Assembly (NCBI RefSeq): GCF_049615385.1
Contig: NZ_JBMZFL010000012.1
Length of the DNA stretch: 64,000 bases
Reading direction: 5' to 3' (one strand)
Source of the DNA: Aequoribacter sp049615385
GTDB taxonomy: Bacteria > Pseudomonadota > Gammaproteobacteria > Pseudomonadales > Halieaceae
Part shown: one piece after another, positions 42,885 through 51,330 of the stretch
Layout: every line of letters starts with the position of its first letter
How positions within the stretch are numbered: the first letter of the stretch is position 1
The notes under the pieces: model-generated
Seen by the model: only the letters and a program-made list of their open reading frames with translations
Databases searched by the model: none
What the model was told of the DNA's origin: nothing
Position numbers and translations under genes: made by a program

Positions 42885-43643
42885 CCGCTCGCTCAACAAC
42901 TGTCGCTCTACCTCTCCCACACCAAACGCATCGAGCAAGTAACCATCAATACTGCCAGAGTGTTCCAGCATAGCGTCAAGGGCGGCCTGCAAATACTCTC
43001 GTCGCGTGGCCACAATAGGCTCTAGCACCTCGTCTTGGACACCGTCGAAACCATATTTGTCACGCAAGGCCGGGATTTGCTGGTGCGGCAGAAAATAACG
43101 CTGCGTCAGCAGGTAATCCTGCATCACAACATCCAGCTCGACACCCAACGCCAACAAGATAAGAGCAGCGGCAAAGCCTGTGCGATCTTTTCCTGCAGCG
43201 CAATGCACCAAAATAATCGCATCAGGATCAGCCAGCAGGCCCTCAAATACGCGCTCAAACGACGATTGATGGGACAGCGCAAGCTCTCGATTGATATCGC
43301 ACATGAACTTATGAATCTCGGCAGGTAGCGACCCAGTGCGGGTTACAACCTCCAAACTACCTGTGTGATTCCCGGGCGTAATGTCCAAGTGAATAACGTG
43401 ATCAACTGTCGCTAACACCGACGGATGGTTGGGCTTGTACTCTTGCTCGAAGCTCCGTCTAAAATCGTACAAGTGGCTAATTCCAAGATCGGCTACGACC
43501 GTCAGATCAGCGAGACTGAGGTCCGCCAAATGGCCGGCGCGAAACAAGCGCCCATATTTAACGCGACGACCCGTCCGAGCAACTGGGTACCCTCCAAAGT
43601 CCCGAAAATTTGGAGCGCCATCCAGGGGAATGTGCCTACTCAT
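42867..43643 (-). CDS. tyrosine/serine protein phosphatase family
   Basis: The product is a Cys-dependent phosphatase of the bacterial tyrosine phosphatase group with N-terminal NFRDFGGY motif and P-loop HCAAGKDRTG (residues 147-156, nucleophile Cys148). The NFRD(F/L)GG plus HCxxGKDRTG pair is typical of this secreted or cytoplasmic family, some of which act on phosphoinositides. No signal peptide is seen. The start MSRHIPLDGAPNFRDF at 43643 gives 258 aa; the frame extends to 43760 through the rpsT promoter region, which I reject. Confidence 0.9.
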   Translation of the reverse strand: MSRHIPLDGAPNFRDFGGYPVARTGRRVKYGRLFRAGHLADLSLADLTVVADLGISHLYDFRRSFEQEYKPNHPSVLATVDHVIHLDITPGNHTGSLEVVTRTGSLPAEIHKFMCDINRELALSHQSSFERVFEGLLADPDAIILVHCAAGKDRTGFAAALILLALGVELDVVMQDYLLTQRYFLPHQQIPALRDKYGFDGVQDEVLEPIVATRREYLQAALDAMLEHSGSIDGYLLDAFGVGEVERQLLSERLTETV

Positions 43644-43763
43644 ATTAGCTTTGTATCCGGTTAAAAATGCCCGAGCATAATAGCACAACGGACCCCAAGC
43701 GAGTGCCACCGGTCGATCCTCTACTTTTTTTAAGGAGTTTAGACCAAAATCCCCAGACAACAG

Positions 43764-43792
43764 TTGACACTGAGGCGCAAAGTGACAATAAT
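43764..43792 (+). promoter_or_regulatory. rpsT promoter
   Basis: A consensus TTGACA (43764-43769) is followed after 17 bp by AATAAT (43787-43792). It lies about 36 bp before the rpsT start codon. One of the best promoter matches in the window. Confidence 0.75.
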
Positions 43793-43827
43793 CCGCGCTC
43801 TTAAAATTTTGTATAGGTTGGTAAATC

Positions 43828-44094
43828 GTGGCGAACTCCCCACAAGCTAAAAAACGTGCCCGTCAGGCTGAAAAACGTCGCAATCACAACGCAAGTTTGC
43901 GTTCGCTGGGTCGTACTGTCATCAAGAAAGTCATTAAGGCAATTGATAGCGGCGACCAAACATCTGCTCAAGAAGCTTTCGGGGCAGCGGTACCTGTCAT
44001 TGACCGATTGGCGGACAAGGGCATTATCCACAAGAACAAAGCAGCACGTCACAAGAGCCGTTTAAGCGCAAAAATTAAGGCGCTTGGTGCGTAA
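43828..44094 (+). CDS. rpsT: 30S ribosomal protein S20
   Basis: S20 binds 16S rRNA early in 30S assembly. The 88-aa basic product has the usual ANSPQAKKRARQAEKRRNHN start and ends AARHKSRLSAKIKAL. It starts with GTG; E. coli rpsT starts with the weak UUG, and a weak start is part of its autogenous control, so the GTG may matter here as well. AGG lies 13 nt upstream, a poor ribosome site. It is monocistronic with its own promoter and terminator. Confidence 0.97.
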   Translation: MANSPQAKKRARQAEKRRNHNASLRSLGRTVIKKVIKAIDSGDQTSAQEAFGAAVPVIDRLADKGIIHKNKAARHKSRLSAKIKALGA

Positions 44095-44110
44095 TAGTTT
44101 TTTGGTATTG

Positions 44111-44140
44111 AAAAAAACCGGCTAATCGCCGGTTTTTTTA
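44111..44140. terminator. bidirectional intrinsic terminator between rpsT and proB
   Basis: AAAAAAACCGGC, TAATC-type loop, GCCGGTTTTTTT: a GC stem flanked by A and T runs, so it works on both strands and ends both rpsT and the rplU-rpmA-obgE-proB transcript. Confidence 0.9.
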
Positions 44141-44162
44141 TCTTTGAAAGCCACCCAGAAAT

Positions 44163-45296
44163 TTAGAGCAAGACCAGGTTATCTCGGTGAATCAGCTCGG
44201 GGTCGACAGCGTACCCGAGCAGCTCTGGCAAACGGCTAGAGCTTACGCCTTTTACAAGCGACAGCTCCTGAGAATCTAAGTTGACCAAACCGCGAGCAAT
44301 ACGCTCTCCTAATGGCCCAACGCACAGCACCGTATCTCCTCGCCGAAAGCTACCAGAAACGGCAACCACACCAACAGGCAGAAGACTCCTTCCCTGATCT
44401 TGGATCACTCGAACTGCGCCGGCATCAATGGTCACAACACCCGAATCTCTTTGAACACCGGCCAACCACTGCTTGCGAGCCGCGACAGATGGCTTATTTG
44501 CTCGCAGCCAAGTTCCGACTAACTTGCCACTTGCCACCTCGGCAATCACTTCCGGACGCCGCCCATTGGCAATAATCGTTTGCGTTGCGGATCTCGCCGC
44601 CAATCGCGCTGCTCGCAACTTCGTTTGCATACCGCCTTGACCTAAGCGACCGCTACCGCCCGCCATCGAATCAAGCTCTGGCGCATCGACATCGCAAACT
44701 GAAATTAAAGTGGCGGTGTCATCTTTGCGTGGATCCGCGGTGAAAAACCCTTCCTGATCGGTTAACAAGAGAACGGCATCGGCGTCGATTAAGTTAGCCA
44801 CCAAGGCCGCCAAGGTATCATTGTCACCAAACCGAAATTCGTCGGTTGCCACCGTATCATTCTCGTTAATAATCGGAACAACCTTGAGCTCAAGCAGCCG
44901 GTTCAGGGTGTTACGTGCGTTCAAATAGCGATCGCGATTCAACACATCGTCGTGGCTTAACAAGATCTGAGCGGTCGTTCGACCAGAGCGAGCAAATGCA
45001 ACTTCATAGGCCTTAACCAAGTGTGTTTGACCTACCGCGGCAGCAGCCTGAAGATCGTGCAATTTCTTAGGTCGCTCTGCCCACGACAAGTACGCAAGCC
45101 CGGCGGCAACTGCGCCACTTGACACAATAACGACTTGTTTACCCTGATCCAGCAAGCGTTCACACATTGACACAATGCGGGCTACAATTTCAGGCTTCAA
45201 GCCCTCTCCGTCATCAGTCAACAGAGCCGAACCCAACTTAATCACCCAGCGATTCGCGTTCGCAATATCGCTGCGATCTGCACTCACCTCTGCCAT
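44163..45296 (-). CDS. proB: glutamate 5-kinase ProB
   Basis: ProB phosphorylates glutamate as the first, proline-inhibited step of proline synthesis. The 377-aa product has an amino acid kinase domain (WVIKLGSALLTDDGEG, IVSSGAVAAG, PIINENDTVATDE, GGMQTKLRAARLA) and a C-terminal PUA domain (about 285-365). Its ATG overlaps the obgE stop in TAATG. ProA is encoded 13 kb away. Confidence 0.97.
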   Translation of the reverse strand: MAEVSADRSDIANANRWVIKLGSALLTDDGEGLKPEIVARIVSMCERLLDQGKQVVIVSSGAVAAGLAYLSWAERPKKLHDLQAAAAVGQTHLVKAYEVAFARSGRTTAQILLSHDDVLNRDRYLNARNTLNRLLELKVVPIINENDTVATDEFRFGDNDTLAALVANLIDADAVLLLTDQEGFFTADPRKDDTATLISVCDVDAPELDSMAGGSGRLGQGGMQTKLRAARLAARSATQTIIANGRRPEVIAEVASGKLVGTWLRANKPSVAARKQWLAGVQRDSGVVTIDAGAVRVIQDQGRSLLPVGVVAVSGSFRRGDTVLCVGPLGERIARGLVNLDSQELSLVKGVSSSRLPELLGYAVDPELIHRDNLVLL

Positions 45297-46483
45297 TAAT
45301 GTACGTATTCCACCTCGACGTCGTAATCATCGTCGTCATCTTCATCATCGTCGTCATCTTCAAGATCAACGACCTTAATACGGCCCTGTTCGATTCTGGC
45401 GCGAGCCTCAGCCTGCAAAGCACTCTGTAGCGCCTGCTCCTGCTCTGCGAGCTCTGGATCCAAACGCTCGGCCTCTCGCCACTCTTCCAGTTGCGTCATG
45501 ATCGCCTGGCACAAGGCCTCCGTGCCCTCTCCAGCCAAGGCCGAGATCACAAACACCGGACCCTGCCAATCTAGAGCATCGATAACCTCTTGTGCTCGCT
45601 GATCGCGAGTTTCGTCATCCAAAGCATCGGCTTTGTTTAGCACAAGCCAGCGCGGACGCGCCGCTAACAAAGGACTAAAAGCCTCAATTTCACGCACAAT
45701 AGCACATGCATGCTCTGCGGGAGCCTCATCATCCCATGGCGCCAAATCAACCAGATGCAGCAGTAAACGATTTCGCGTTAAGTGTTTTAAAAAACGTATC
45801 CCAAGACCCGCGCCCTCGGCTGCCCCTTCAATAAGACCGGGAATATCGGCCACTACAAAGCTACGCAGCGGGTCAACTCGGACAACACCTAAATTCGGTA
45901 CCATTGTGGTAAACGGGTAGTCTGCAACTTTGGGCTTGGCCGCCGATATAGCGCGGATCAAGGTCGATTTGCCGGCATTTGGCATGCCCAACAACCCGAC
46001 ATCTGCCAACACTTTTAATTCGAGCTTCAAACGCCGTTTCTCGCCCTCGGAGCCAGGACTCGTCTGCCTAGGTGCGCGATTAATACTCGATTTGAAGCGC
46101 GTATTACCCAGACCGTGAAATCCACCCTGAGCCACTTTTAACTGCTGCCCAGCCTCCGACAAATCTCCCAGCACTTCGTCGGTATCAATATCAATGACGG
46201 TGGTGCCGACGGGTACCTTTAGGATCAAATCTTCGCCACTTCTGCCACGACAGTTGCGACCCTGGCCGGGGGCACCGTTGACTGCGCGAAACTTGCGCTG
46301 AAAACGGTAGTCGACCATAGTGTTAAGGTTCTCATCGGCTTCTAAAAAAACACTGCCGCCGTCACCGCCATCACCGCCGTCGGGACCACCCTTAGGGATA
46401 TATTTTTCTCGCCTAAAGCTCAGACAGCCATTACCGCCATTACCCGCGGCAATCTCAATAATGGCCTCATCTACAAATTTCAT
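45296..46483 (-). CDS. obgE: ribosome-assembly GTPase ObgE/CgtA
   Basis: Obg is an essential GTPase in 50S assembly and the stringent response. The 395-aa product has the glycine-rich Obg fold (GGNGGNGCLSF, GGPDGGDGGDGGSVFLEADE), the G domain (GMPNAGKSTL, DIPGLIEGAAEGAGLG, NKAD) and a long C-terminal tail. The tail ends with about 14 Asp in a run broken by one Glu; it is coded by a repeating ATC/GTC/TTC tract on the plus strand (45326-45362). Acidic tails are usual in Obg. Confidence 0.97.
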   Translation of the reverse strand: MKFVDEAIIEIAAGNGGNGCLSFRREKYIPKGGPDGGDGGDGGSVFLEADENLNTMVDYRFQRKFRAVNGAPGQGRNCRGRSGEDLILKVPVGTTVIDIDTDEVLGDLSEAGQQLKVAQGGFHGLGNTRFKSSINRAPRQTSPGSEGEKRRLKLELKVLADVGLLGMPNAGKSTLIRAISAAKPKVADYPFTTMVPNLGVVRVDPLRSFVVADIPGLIEGAAEGAGLGIRFLKHLTRNRLLLHLVDLAPWDDEAPAEHACAIVREIEAFSPLLAARPRWLVLNKADALDDETRDQRAQEVIDALDWQGPVFVISALAGEGTEALCQAIMTQLEEWREAERLDPELAEQEQALQSALQAEARARIEQGRIKVVDLEDDDDDEDDDDDYDVEVEYVH

Positions 46484-46516
46484 TTTCCAATCCTAGGGCG
46501 TCTTTAATTTGCGCCC

Positions 46517-46546
46517 AAAAAAAAAGCCCCGTCTGCTGACGAGGCT
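46517..46546 (-). terminator. intrinsic terminator after rpmA
   Basis: AGCCCCGTC and GACGAGGCT pair with one mismatch around a TGCT loop (46525-46546). On the minus strand the stem runs into a U-run (A-run 46517-46525 on the plus strand). It lies between rpmA and obgE, so it may lower obgE-proB expression relative to L21/L27. Confidence 0.7.
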
Positions 46547-46569
46547 CGCGTTCATACCGCGCGTCGACC

Positions 46570-46827
46570 TCAAACAGCGACGATTTGTACGAACTTTCGA
46601 TTTTGTGGGCCGCGCTCAACAAACTCTACTCGACCGTCAATCTTTGCAAACAAAGTGTGATCTTTGCCACAACCTACGTTGTCACCCGCGTGCATTTTCG
46701 TGCCACGTTGACGAACAATAATGCTTCCAGCTGAAACGATCTGACCACCAAAACGTTTTACACCTAAGCGTTTACTCTCGGAATCGCGACCGTTACGAGT
46801 ACTACCACCAGCTTTCTTGTGTGCCAT
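46570..46827 (-). CDS. rpmA: 50S ribosomal protein L27
   Basis: L27 reaches the peptidyl transferase centre. The 85-aa product has the usual AHKKAGGSTRNGRDSESKRLG start and RGTKMHAGDNVGCGKDHTLF core. There is no N-terminal cleavage extension as in Firmicutes. It lies 18 bp after rplU. Confidence 0.98.
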   Translation of the reverse strand: MAHKKAGGSTRNGRDSESKRLGVKRFGGQIVSAGSIIVRQRGTKMHAGDNVGCGKDHTLFAKIDGRVEFVERGPQNRKFVQIVAV

Positions 46828-46845
46828 TGTGCTGCTCCTATATCT

Positions 46846-47154
46846 TTACGCAGTAATCGATGTGATTTTAACTTCGGTATACCACTGACGGTGACCCGCT
46901 TGCTTCATGTGGTGTTTACGACGGTTGAATTTCATGATTCTAACCTTGTCGTGACGACCTTGTGCCACAACTTCAGCCGTTACTTTTGCGCCTTCAAGCG
47001 TTGGCGTACCGATTTTCACCGAATCACCACCCACCATAAGCACTTGGTCAAACTCTACCGACTCACCTGTTGCTGCTTCGATTTTTTCGAGCTTCAGGGT
47101 TTCGCCTTCTACCACGCGGTGCTGCTTACCACCGCTTACAATAACTGCGTACAT
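46846..47154 (-). CDS. rplU: 50S ribosomal protein L21
   Basis: L21 binds 23S rRNA in the 50S subunit. The start MYAVIVSGGKQHRVVEGE at 47154 gives 102 aa. The C-terminus has the FNRRKHHMKQAGHRQ RNA-binding signature. The open frame extends to 47343 but runs through the promoter and leader hairpin, so it is not used. AAGGAACAG lies before the ATG. Confidence 0.98.
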   Translation of the reverse strand: MYAVIVSGGKQHRVVEGETLKLEKIEAATGESVEFDQVLMVGGDSVKIGTPTLEGAKVTAEVVAQGRHDKVRIMKFNRRKHHMKQAGHRQWYTEVKITSITA

Positions 47155-47235
47155 AATCTGTTCCTTCGTTAGCCATCTCGCAAATACATAGACTCGACAA
47201 TTTCGAGGGCAGAGCGTGGCACGGTTTATACAATA

Positions 47236-47253
47236 CCCACATACCCATGTGGG
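47236..47253 (-). other. 5'-terminal hairpin in the rplU leader
   Basis: CCCACAT and ATGTGGG pair over 7 bp around a GGGT loop (minus-strand RNA). It begins about 6 nt after the inferred start of transcription. The leader to rplU is about 105 nt. It may protect the mRNA end or take part in ribosomal protein feedback. Confidence 0.5.
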
Positions 47254-47266
47254 GGCAGGGGCGCGA

Positions 47267-47295
47267 ATTATATAGCAGCGAATGTCTCGACACAA
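47267..47295 (-). promoter_or_regulatory. rplU operon promoter
   Basis: Minus-strand TTGTGT (47290-47295), 17 bp, perfect TATAAT (47267-47272), then a GC-rich TCGCGCCCC discriminator as in stringently controlled ribosomal promoters. Confidence 0.7.
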
Positions 47296-47333
47296 GCCAA
47301 TAAGGTAATCGAAGTTTGAGTAATGGATCCTTC

Positions 47334-47362
47334 TTGACACCACCGATGCACACGCCTAGCAT
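47334..47362 (+). promoter_or_regulatory. ispB promoter
   Basis: TTGACA (47334-47339), 17 bp, TAGCAT (47357-47362), about 30 bp before the ispB ATG. Confidence 0.7.
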
Positions 47363-47392
47363 CGCGACCTGTTGTGTATTTATAATTGGCCC

Positions 47393-48355
47393 ATGCCCCT
47401 ATCTATCCCCGTCATTGCCAACGCGTTTGAAGACGTAAACACTCTGATCGTAGAACAGTTACGCTCGGATGTGGGGCTCGTAGAAGACATTGGTCAATAC
47501 ATTGTGGCGGGTGGCGGTAAACGTATGCGGCCACTGTTGGCGCTACTCAGCGGTGCCGCCTTAGGCGACATCTCGCAGCAACATAAACATTTTGCCGCCA
47601 TTATCGAATTTTTACACACCGCGACCCTTCTTCACGACGATGTCGTTGACGTCTCTTCACTGCGAAGAGGGCGCCCAACAGCAAACGCAGCATACGGCAA
47701 TGCATCCAGCGTGCTTGTGGGTGACTTTATTTACAGCCGCGCCTTCCAGTTGCTGGTGGATATCGGCGACATGCGCATACTTAAAGATATTGCTGATACA
47801 ACCAATCGTATCGCCGAGGGCGAAGTGCTGCAGCTGGTGCGAGCTGGCGACGCCGACACGACCGAAACCCAATACTACGAAGTCATTCAAGCCAAAACTG
47901 CGGTGCTGTTTGGAGCAGCCTGTTACGGCGGCGCACTGCTGTCGGGCGCGAGTGAATACAAAGCCGAAGAGCTTCGGGAGTATGGCATCAGTCTTGGCAT
48001 TGCGTTTCAGATCGTCGACGACATCCTGGATTACCAGGGCGATCCCGCCACCATGGGTAAAAACTTAGGCGACGACCTGGCGGAGGGAAAGCCCACACTC
48101 CCGCTGATTCATGCAATTCAAACAGCCAAAACCCAGGACGCGGATCTTATTCGAACCGCCATCACTAAAAAGGATAAATCCTTACTAAGTGACGTGGTAA
48201 GAATCATCCACGCGAGTGGTTCTCTCGCCTACTCTCGCGAGCGCGCACTCGAGTTTCAACACAAGGCGGAGCAGGCAATTTCAGAACTACCGGCTGGCCA
48301 GATAAAAGAAGCGCTGACCGCTCTAGCTCAACAAGCGATATCGCGCATCCATTAA
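47393..48355 (+). CDS. ispB: polyprenyl (octaprenyl) diphosphate synthase IspB
   Basis: IspB extends farnesyl diphosphate to the side chain of ubiquinone and menaquinone. The 320-aa product has the first Asp-rich motif in TLLHDDVVDVSSLRRGRP and the second in FQIVDDILDYQGD. The ATG at 47393 is preferred over TTG 47372 because homologues start near SIPVIANAFEDV. It is divergent from rplU, the classic layout. Chain length cannot be read from sequence with certainty. Confidence 0.95.
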   Translation: MPLSIPVIANAFEDVNTLIVEQLRSDVGLVEDIGQYIVAGGGKRMRPLLALLSGAALGDISQQHKHFAAIIEFLHTATLLHDDVVDVSSLRRGRPTANAAYGNASSVLVGDFIYSRAFQLLVDIGDMRILKDIADTTNRIAEGEVLQLVRAGDADTTETQYYEVIQAKTAVLFGAACYGGALLSGASEYKAEELREYGISLGIAFQIVDDILDYQGDPATMGKNLGDDLAEGKPTLPLIHAIQTAKTQDADLIRTAITKKDKSLLSDVVRIIHASGSLAYSRERALEFQHKAEQAISELPAGQIKEALTALAQQAISRIH

Positions 48356-49182
48356 TAGCCGCCGTAAATATTCTCGAAGACGTAATTAGTGGCCTCTACA
48401 AAACCGGGGACACTACCGCAATCGAATCTGCGCCCCTTGAATTTGTAGGCCATAACACAGCCCGTTTCCGCCTGTTTCATCAACGCGTCGGTCAGCTGGA
48501 TTTCACCATTGGCGCCGGGTTCAGTGGTTCGAATAATATCGAAAATATCGGGAGTTAAGATATATCGCCCAATAATCGCGAGGTTCGACGGGGCATCTTC
48601 TTTGCTCGGCTTTTCGACCATCGATTCAACACGATACAAACCCTCTTTCATAGGTTCGCCAGCAACAACGCCGTACTTGTGTACCTCGTCTTCAGGCACT
48701 TCTTGAATAGCCACGATGGAGCAGCGGAACTGGCGGTAAAGCGCTGCCATTTGCGCCAACACGCCATCACCGTCTGGGTTAATACACAAATCATCGGATA
48801 GGATCACGCCAAAAGGCTCATTACCAATCAGCGACTCACCGGTCAAAATCGCGTGTCCTAAACCCTTCATTTCTCGCTGGCGCACCATCGTAAAGGTCCC
48901 TTGGTCAAGCACATTACGTATGCTCTCTAAGTAGATCTCTTTGCCGGTTCCCTGAATTTGATGCTCAAGCTCGTAGTTAATATCAAAATGGTCGGCAATC
49001 GCGCGCTTGCCCCGCCCCGTCACCATGGCACAGGTCGTCATGCCTGCTTCAATCGCTTCTTCGACGCCGTATTGCACGAGCGGCTTATTGACAACAGGCA
49101 ACATTTCCTTGGGCATACTTTTCGTCGCCGGCAAAAATCGTGTGCCATAGCCCGCCACGGGAAACAAACATTTTTTGATCAT
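48352..49182 (-). CDS. galU: UTP--glucose-1-phosphate uridylyltransferase GalU
   Basis: GalU makes UDP-glucose for lipopolysaccharide and exopolysaccharide. The 276-aa product has the nucleotide loop PVAGYGTRFLPATKSMPKEM, FGVILSDDLC, the sugar-binding VEKPSKEDAPSNLA and GEIQLTDA. It lies 18 bp after manC, so both nucleotide-sugar enzymes are probably co-expressed. Confidence 0.97.
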   Translation of the reverse strand: MIKKCLFPVAGYGTRFLPATKSMPKEMLPVVNKPLVQYGVEEAIEAGMTTCAMVTGRGKRAIADHFDINYELEHQIQGTGKEIYLESIRNVLDQGTFTMVRQREMKGLGHAILTGESLIGNEPFGVILSDDLCINPDGDGVLAQMAALYRQFRCSIVAIQEVPEDEVHKYGVVAGEPMKEGLYRVESMVEKPSKEDAPSNLAIIGRYILTPDIFDIIRTTEPGANGEIQLTDALMKQAETGCVMAYKFKGRRFDCGSVPGFVEATNYVFENIYGGY

Positions 49183-49200
49183 GAAATATCCTTGGTTGGT

Positions 49201-50631
49201 TTATACATTGCCTTGCGGGGCACGCCCATAAGTGTCATCAAATCGAACGATATCGTCTTCGCCTAAGTAACTTCCCGACTGCACCTCGATCAACTCCAAA
49301 GGAATCTTTCCAGGATTTGCGAGTCGGTGTTTATGCCCCAGAGGAATGTAGGTCGATTCATCCTCGCCCAACATAAATACTTTGTCTTCACAGGTCACCT
49401 CGGCGGTGCCTTTCACCACAATCCAATGCTCAGCGCGGTGGTGATGCATTTGCAAGCTCAGCTTAGCACCCGGTGTCACGACAATGCGTTTGACCTGAAA
49501 ACGATCAGCCAAGACGAGGGTTTCGTAAGACCCCCAGGGCCGAAACACTTCTTGGTGCAGTGACACCTCTGAGCGCTTTTGCGCCTTGAGGGTACTGACA
49601 ATGGTTTTAACATCTTGCACTTGATCTCGGTGTGACACAAGAATGGCATCAGCGGTTTCCACCACCACCATGTCCTGCAGGCCGACACCGGCAATTAGCC
49701 GTTCACTCGTTCGAAAATACGAGTTATCGCAGTCGGTCAAAAGGACATCGCCCTGCGACACATTACCCCGATCATCCTTGGCTTGAATCGACCACAGCGC
49801 TGACCAGGCGCCCACATCGCTCCAGCCACAATCTAAAGGTACGACAGCACCTTTCTCAGTGTACTCCATAACCGCGTAATCGATACTGTCTGAGGGAGAG
49901 CTCGTAAATGCCTGCGCATCGGGTCGACAAAAATCTAAGTCTTGAGCCCCACCCGCCATAGCTTCTGCACAAGCCTGGTAAATATCGGGTGCCAAACGCT
50001 GCAATTCGTCGAGGTACAGGCTGGCAGGCAGTAGGAACATACCGCTATTCCACAAATAATCTCCGCTACGCAGGTACTGGTTCGCTGACTCCACATCCGG
50101 CTTTTCTACAAAGGCCTCAATGGCTTTTGCTGACCCGCTAATCTCCGCACCCGCTTTGATATAGCCATAACCCGTTTCAGGCGCCGTTGGCACCACACCA
50201 AAAGTCGTCAAGCGCCCTTGTTCGGCTATCGCTGCAGCTTGACCGACAGCGGATTGAAAGGCGGCAATATCACTAATCGCGTGATCAGCAGGTAGCACTA
50301 GCAGCAAGCTGTCTTCTGCATTTGAACGCTGCGCATGCAGGGCCGCCAAGGCCACGGCTGGCGCAGTATTACGACCGGCCGGCTCGAGGATCAGCGCGGC
50401 TGGTTTCACGCCAATAGCACGCAGCTGTTCGGCTAACATAAATCGATGCTCATCGTTGCCCACAACGATTGGAGCTTGATCGGTGATGCCACTCACGCGA
50501 TTTACGGTATCCTGCAACAAACTGGCGTCCGTCACTAACGGAAGGAACTGCTTCGGGTGCCCTTCACGAGATACAGGCCAAAGTCGGCTGCCCGTGCCGC
50601 CAGATAATACAACAGGAACAATCACACTCAT
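49201..50631 (-). CDS. manC: mannose-1-phosphate guanylyltransferase / mannose-6-phosphate isomerase
   Basis: This bifunctional type II PMI/GMP enzyme (ManC/AlgA/XanB type) makes GDP-mannose. The N-terminal guanylyltransferase has VVLSGGTGSRLWPVSREGHPK and FVEKPD. The C-terminal cupin isomerase (about 360-476) has the RPWGSYETL start and metal-site QMHHHRAEHWIVVKGTAEV. The start MSVIVPVVLSGGTG at 50631 gives 476 aa; the frame to 50721 runs through the promoter palindrome. Confidence 0.96.
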   Translation of the reverse strand: MSVIVPVVLSGGTGSRLWPVSREGHPKQFLPLVTDASLLQDTVNRVSGITDQAPIVVGNDEHRFMLAEQLRAIGVKPAALILEPAGRNTAPAVALAALHAQRSNAEDSLLLVLPADHAISDIAAFQSAVGQAAAIAEQGRLTTFGVVPTAPETGYGYIKAGAEISGSAKAIEAFVEKPDVESANQYLRSGDYLWNSGMFLLPASLYLDELQRLAPDIYQACAEAMAGGAQDLDFCRPDAQAFTSSPSDSIDYAVMEYTEKGAVVPLDCGWSDVGAWSALWSIQAKDDRGNVSQGDVLLTDCDNSYFRTSERLIAGVGLQDMVVVETADAILVSHRDQVQDVKTIVSTLKAQKRSEVSLHQEVFRPWGSYETLVLADRFQVKRIVVTPGAKLSLQMHHHRAEHWIVVKGTAEVTCEDKVFMLGEDESTYIPLGHKHRLANPGKIPLELIEVQSGSYLGEDDIVRFDDTYGRAPQGNV

Positions 50632-50662
50632 CAAAAACCTCAAACACTGCGGGTAAAGACGC

Positions 50663-50691
50663 AGTTTACCTGATTCAAGCTCTCGCTTGAA
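50663..50691 (-). promoter_or_regulatory. manC promoter with overlapping 18-bp palindrome
   Basis: Minus-strand TTCAAG (50686-50691), 17 bp, TAAACT (50663-50668). A perfect inverted repeat TTCAAGC-TCTC-GCTTGAA (50674-50691) covers the -35 box and most of the spacer, the place where a repressor would act. A second small hairpin (CTGCG/CGCAG) lies at the start of the leader. Confidence 0.5.
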
Positions 50692-50724
50692 ACTCGCAAA
50701 ACTTAACTTCTTGTAATTCAAAAG

Positions 50725-50752
50725 TGGACTTCACCGTCGCAGCGTTTACAAT
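50725..50752 (+). promoter_or_regulatory. fabA promoter
   Basis: TGGACT (50725-50730), 16 bp, TACAAT (50747-50752), about 60 bp before the fabA ATG. The palindrome over the manC promoter lies about 34 bp upstream of this -35 box and could affect both genes. Confidence 0.5.
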
Positions 50753-50811
50753 GCGCGATAGGAACCAAGCCGCAGAGCATGGCAACCATAGCACTTAAAT
50801 TGGAAAGATTA

Positions 50812-51327
50812 ATGACAGCGCAATCCTCCTACACCAAGGAAGAACTTATTGATTGCGGCCACGGCCGTCTCTTTGGCGAAGGTAATGCTCGCCTCCCCGT
50901 TGACAATATGCTCATGCTAGATCGCATCACCCACATCAGCAACGAAGGTGGCGAGCATGGTAAAGGCGAAATTATCGCCGAGTTAGACATTCACCCAGAG
51001 CTGTGGTTCTTTGACTGCCATTTCCCCAGCGACCCCGTAATGCCCGGCTGCTTGGGGCTTGATGCCATGTGGCAATTAGTGGGTTTCTTTTTGGGCTGGC
51101 GCGGCAACCCTGGACGTGGTCGTGCTTTAGGGTCCGGTGAAGTGAAATTCTTTGGACAAGTCCTACCCACGGCGAGCAAGGTCACTTACAAAATCACCAT
51201 GAAGCGCGTTATCGAACGTAAACTTGTCATGGGTATCGCCGACGGCAGCTTAAGCGTTGACGGCAAGGAAATTTATACCGCAAAAGACCTTAGGGTCGGC
51301 TTGTTCACTTCGACAGAGAGTTTTTAA
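50812..51327 (+). CDS. fabA: 3-hydroxydecanoyl-ACP dehydratase/isomerase FabA
   Basis: FabA dehydrates 3-hydroxydecanoyl-ACP and isomerises the trans-2 to the cis-3 bond, the branch point of oxygen-independent unsaturated fatty acid synthesis. The start at 50812 (GGAAAG before it) gives 171 aa, close to E. coli (172). The active-site His lies in FDCHFPSDPVMPGCLGLDAM and the catalytic Asp in the same block. The frame is open to 50779. fabB follows after 3 bp. Confidence 0.97.
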   Translation: MTAQSSYTKEELIDCGHGRLFGEGNARLPVDNMLMLDRITHISNEGGEHGKGEIIAELDIHPELWFFDCHFPSDPVMPGCLGLDAMWQLVGFFLGWRGNPGRGRALGSGEVKFFGQVLPTASKVTYKITMKRVIERKLVMGIADGSLSVDGKEIYTAKDLRVGLFTSTESF

Positions 51328-51330
51328 ACC

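Noticed and set aside
46846..47343. N-terminally extended L21
   Set aside because: The extension covers the promoter, discriminator and leader hairpin and is Cys/Arg-rich without homology to L21; family proteins start at MYAVIVSGGKQ.
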